Source: an uncultured Bacilli bacterium (GTDB taxonomy: Bacteria; Bacillota_I; Bacilli_A; RF39; UBA660). Taken from it: a stretch of DNA of 64,000 bases. Within the stretch, counting starts at the first letter, position 1; each line of letters starts with the position of its first letter. A program made the position numbers and the translations under genes. The notes beneath the pieces are model-generated. The model was not told where the DNA came from. It made no database searches and saw nothing but the letters and a program-made list of their open reading frames with translations. The stretch covers positions 1 to 64,000 of the forward strand of contig CAJTZC010000004.1 in the NCBI GenBank assembly GCA_910583745.1. Reading direction: 5' to 3'. Positions 61,699 to 64,000 of the stretch are shown in pieces.

Positions 61699-61878
61699 CT
61701 AATCATCCTCAATCTTGATAACGATATATCCGCTATCATTAGTTCTTTTGCGATATGCGTTAGACATATAAAACGAAATAGTATTTATACTTACGTTTAA
61801 TAGATTTGCTAAATACTGCTTAGTGCCTAAATCTATAAATGTATCTCCACGATATAGTGCATAGATATTAGACTTCAT
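61699..61878 (-). CDS. Small helix-turn-helix phage protein
   Basis: A 59-residue protein starting MKSNIYALYRGDTFIDLG, with a helix-turn-helix (QYLANLLNVSINTISFYM). ATGA joins it to the HNH gene upstream. Similar short HTH modules often accompany homing endonucleases. DNA binding is likely; the target is unknown. Confidence 0.6.
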   Translation of the reverse strand: MKSNIYALYRGDTFIDLGTKQYLANLLNVSINTISFYMSNAYRKRTNDSGYIVIKIEDD

Positions 61879-62423
61879 TGTATTAATTCCCACTTATATC
61901 TATCATTTTCATAAGCATTATTTTTTATCTTGTTCGATAAATACTTTTCATTTTGATTTATCAGTTTACTTCCTTGAACTAAACTTGACGGATATATAAC
62001 TGTGCCAGTTATTTTATCTTCGATTTTAACTTTTATTTGCGATGAAGCTAATCCGGTTCTGAATGCATGTTGTATGTTTTCTTTTATTGATACTAATTCT
62101 AAATTGCTTAATTTATTATTAAATCTGTTACCGTCAATATGATTAACAGTTAAATTATGATTATTGATATCTTGACCATAGAATGTAAATGCTACTAGCC
62201 TAGCAACTAACAAGGTATGAGGTTTTCCGTCTTTCCACAAATCCACTCTGTATCCTGTTTTAGCAGATTTGCTTTTGTATTTTAAAATTCTATCTTTCCA
62301 CCGTCTAATTTTATAAAGAGAAGAACTGGATATTTTGTTATGAGTTCTAACTTGACCTAGATTACTAACCTGATATCCTTCAAAATTTGGAATATCTAAC
62401 CATACTTCATTCAAACTAATCAT
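61875..62423 (-). CDS. NUMOD4/HNH homing endonuclease
   Basis: A 182-residue protein. NUMOD4 (EVWLDIPNFEGYQVSNLGQV) opens it, an HNH domain follows (VNHIDGNRFNNKLSNLELVS then ENIQHA), and a NUMOD1-like DNA-binding end (KITGTVIYPSSLVQGSKLI). It is a free-standing mobile endonuclease inserted beside ssb. Confidence 0.88.
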   Translation of the reverse strand: MISLNEVWLDIPNFEGYQVSNLGQVRTHNKISSSSLYKIRRWKDRILKYKSKSAKTGYRVDLWKDGKPHTLLVARLVAFTFYGQDINNHNLTVNHIDGNRFNNKLSNLELVSIKENIQHAFRTGLASSQIKVKIEDKITGTVIYPSSLVQGSKLINQNEKYLSNKIKNNAYENDRYKWELIQ

Positions 62424-62426
62424 CTC

Positions 62427-62882
62427 CTAACTGAAAGGTAGCATATCATCAGTAATCGTTATTTCGCTCGCGAAAGCTTCGTAGGGGTCTTCTTTAACTA
62501 TGGCTTGCACTTGTTCAACTGGCTGTGTTGATTGTAATTGAGGTTGCGTTTGAATTTGTGTCTCTGTTCGTGGTCTATTATCGTGAAAGTCAATATTGCT
62601 GACATATACCACTGTTTTACTTACGTTTGTACCATCTTGTTTTTGATATTTGCTAGTTCTTATAGAACCAATGATTCCAATTTTGTGACCTTTCTTGCAA
62701 TACTTTGATACTGCTTCAGCCTTAGAATTCCAAAAAATACATTCAATAAAATCGGCGGTTCTTGTTCCATCTTGATTTTTGGGACGGTCTACTGCTATTG
62801 ATACACTGACATATTTTTTGCCGTTTGCCTCTTTCAATTCAGGCTCTGAACATAAACGACCTGATAATACTGTAAAATTCAT
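62427..62882 (-). CDS. ssb: Single-stranded DNA-binding protein
   Basis: A 151-residue SSB. The OB fold runs from MNFTVLSGRLCSEPEL to about residue 105 with FIECIFWNSKAEAVSKYCKK in the middle. A Gln/Thr-rich linker leads to the C-terminal tip DDMLPFS, which contacts partner proteins. It serves phage DNA replication. Confidence 0.92.
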   Translation of the reverse strand: MNFTVLSGRLCSEPELKEANGKKYVSVSIAVDRPKNQDGTRTADFIECIFWNSKAEAVSKYCKKGHKIGIIGSIRTSKYQKQDGTNVSKTVVYVSNIDFHDNRPRTETQIQTQPQLQSTQPVEQVQAIVKEDPYEAFASEITITDDMLPFS

Positions 62883-62953
62883 ACTTTTTCTCCTCTCAAA
62901 TAATTTAGTTAGAAAGACGAAGAGTCGTCTTTCTGTTCACTTTATTTTATTGT

Positions 62954-63574
62954 TTACTTTTCTGTCAGTGAGCTGCGTTTTAGTTTGATAACTGGAGCGA
63001 CCGCACCGCTGCTATCGACAAGGTAGTAGTCCAAATTGCCGCTACTATTGACACTGAACACACTAGCATAGCCGACAGAATTCAAGTTATGAGGCGAGAA
63101 CGACCAGAAAAGGTATTTGCATTTATTTTCTTTTAAAGATTTTGGAAGCCTAAATAATTCTTCAACCGATAATAATCTTACATAGTCTTTAGTTGTACTT
63201 GATTCTCCATCTAGCCAAACTGTACTAGTCATAGGCACTAGACTATCTTTGTCTAGCATCTTTAAGAATCTATCATTAAGCCTTTTTCGTATGATACTAT
63301 TCTTCCATCTCCAGTCACTTGAATCTGAATTGAATTTAACATCATAGTCTGAATCGTATTCATCGCTATTAAATACTTTTTTTATGATATCCGGACTTAA
63401 GCATTTTTTCATTAATAGTGTTAAGCTCTCACTATCCTCTGCTATAACATTCCAGTCAAACCCACAAAATTTGACTTCTCTAAATAGTCCTACACCTGTA
63501 TTTTTAGTAGCTAAGTCTTCTCTAACATAGACTGTATCTACTCCGTTATTCGTTAATGTAATTTTTTCATTCAT
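62954..63574 (-). CDS. DUF6273-like protein
   Basis: A 206-residue protein with FDWNVIAEDSESLTLLMKK, then NSIIRKRLNDRFLKML, and an end with LDYYLVDSSGAVAPVIKL. This is the plan of DUF6273, a C-type-lectin or formylglycine-enzyme-like fold common in gut Bacillota and their phages. In some phages this fold carries diversified ligand-binding regions. It lies upstream of ssb in the early operon. A 71-base gap separates them. Confidence 0.65.
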   Translation of the reverse strand: MNEKITLTNNGVDTVYVREDLATKNTGVGLFREVKFCGFDWNVIAEDSESLTLLMKKCLSPDIIKKVFNSDEYDSDYDVKFNSDSSDWRWKNSIIRKRLNDRFLKMLDKDSLVPMTSTVWLDGESSTTKDYVRLLSVEELFRLPKSLKENKCKYLFWSFSPHNLNSVGYASVFSVNSSGNLDYYLVDSSGAVAPVIKLKRSSLTEK

Positions 63575-63575
63575 A

Positions 63576-63809
63576 TTAATTAATCTCCTTTATTTCTAAA
63601 ATATCTTCTATTTTTACATCAAACATTTCCATATCGCTTTCTTCTCCATTTTCAACAAGTTCTCTAGCTTGTTCTTCGGATTCAGCATATACTGTTAATT
63701 TAGCTTTAAAAGACATGTCAGCTGTAAATTCATAACATTTTTCTTTATCTTCAGGAGCCTCAGGATATGAACCTGCTCCTGCTTCTACTGTATCAATTGT
63801 GTTTGTCAT
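63576..63809 (-). CDS. Small acidic hypothetical protein (77 aa)
   Basis: An acidic alpha/beta protein (CYEFTADMSFKAKLTVYAES then EEQARELVENG), resembling short DpnD/PcfM-type phage proteins. Its start overlaps the stop of the next gene (TAATG). Function unknown. Confidence 0.5.
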   Translation of the reverse strand: MTNTIDTVEAGAGSYPEAPEDKEKCYEFTADMSFKAKLTVYAESEEQARELVENGEESDMEMFDVKIEDILEIKEIN

Positions 63810-64000
63810 TACTTCACAACCTTTACTTCATATCCTAAAACTTTGCTTATTTCTTCGACTGTCATTTCTCTTACATCTTGACGTTCAAAGATTATTTGAC
63901 CTTCACGTTCAACTTTCATAATATCGTATTCAGCAAAAGAACTATCTCTAGTTAAATTTTCTCTAAAATCTGCTTTTACTGTGTCTGCATCGCAATGATA
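63809..64000 (-). CDS. Partial gene at the right edge
   Basis: The last 63 codons of a gene that begins beyond the window. It reads protein-like throughout (DIMKVEREGQIIFERQDVRE; MTVEEISKVLGYEVKVVK) and ends at a TAA that overlaps the next start. No family can be named from this part. Confidence 0.5.
   Translation of the reverse strand, partial: YHCDADTVKADFRENLTRDSSFAEYDIMKVEREGQIIFERQDVREMTVEEISKVLGYEVKVVK

Overview
The window is low-GC (roughly one third G+C) bacterial DNA with Bacillota-type signals: AGGAGG-like ribosome binding sites, sigma-A promoters, lipoprotein boxes and a membrane-anchored surface protein. The CBS/DRTGG family II pyrophosphatase, DUF4026-like, DUF5131-like and DUF6273-like proteins, and a siphovirus with a MuF/DUF4355 head module, would fit a gut or oral Bacillota host such as an Erysipelotrichia or Clostridia member. 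The genus cannot be fixed by reading alone. Almost every gene lies on the minus strand. Positions 1-32.8 kb look chromosomal; 32.9 kb to the right edge is a prophage that continues past 64000. Chromosomal part: uvrB, a short-chain dehydrogenase and ppaC form one run (59-4460). Next come a DUF3800 gene with a candidate antisense small RNA over its 3' end, several lipoproteins and unknown genes, and a four-gene ABC transporter set (8386-11525). A helix-turn-helix/SDR fusion regulator is divergent from a SAM-methyltransferase-like gene (11737-14297). A rearranged block follows (14.3-17.3 kb): the 3' third of a serine hydrolase gene is present twice as a direct repeat, and both copies carry the same frameshift. 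Then come an M14 carboxypeptidase, a TraB/GumN lipoprotein, a NUDIX hydrolase, a DUF5131 protein, a second methyltransferase-like gene, asnB, a thioredoxin-like membrane protein, a zinc peptidase, a DUF4026-like protein and a 1676-residue surface protein. Prophage part: the left junction is probably a 19-nt tRNA 3' end followed by that tRNA's terminator (32848-32893). The intact tRNA and the integrase would then lie beyond 64000. Read in the direction of transcription (right to left) the phage has early genes (DUF6273-like protein, SSB, HNH and GIY-YIG homing endonucleases, many micro-ORFs, an SPFH/prohibitin protein) and a RinA/ArpU-like regulator. A non-coding block with tRNAs follows (56.3-57.4 kb), then a collagen-like protein, packaging, head, tail and lysis genes. 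A two-gene module with a Panacea (DUF4065) antitoxin-like protein sits at the end. Best candidates for something undescribed: (1) a 32-residue phage ORF that is an almost perfect type IV prepilin N-terminus with nothing after it (60290-60388), next to the SPFH gene; (2) a compact three-way-junction RNA with possible loop-loop pairing just upstream of a phage tRNA cluster, preceded by its own promoter and an attenuator-like terminator (56644-56949); (3) a 13-codon mini-ORF with a perfect Shine-Dalgarno, enclosed by a 13-bp inverted repeat and driven by a promoter whose -35 lies in a 14-bp-arm palindrome (57093-57239); (4) a Panacea antitoxin next to an unassigned candidate toxin, behind three tandem 10-bp repeats (33598-34761); (5) a 46-nt RNA from a fully consensus promoter, antisense to the DUF3800 gene (4658-4738).
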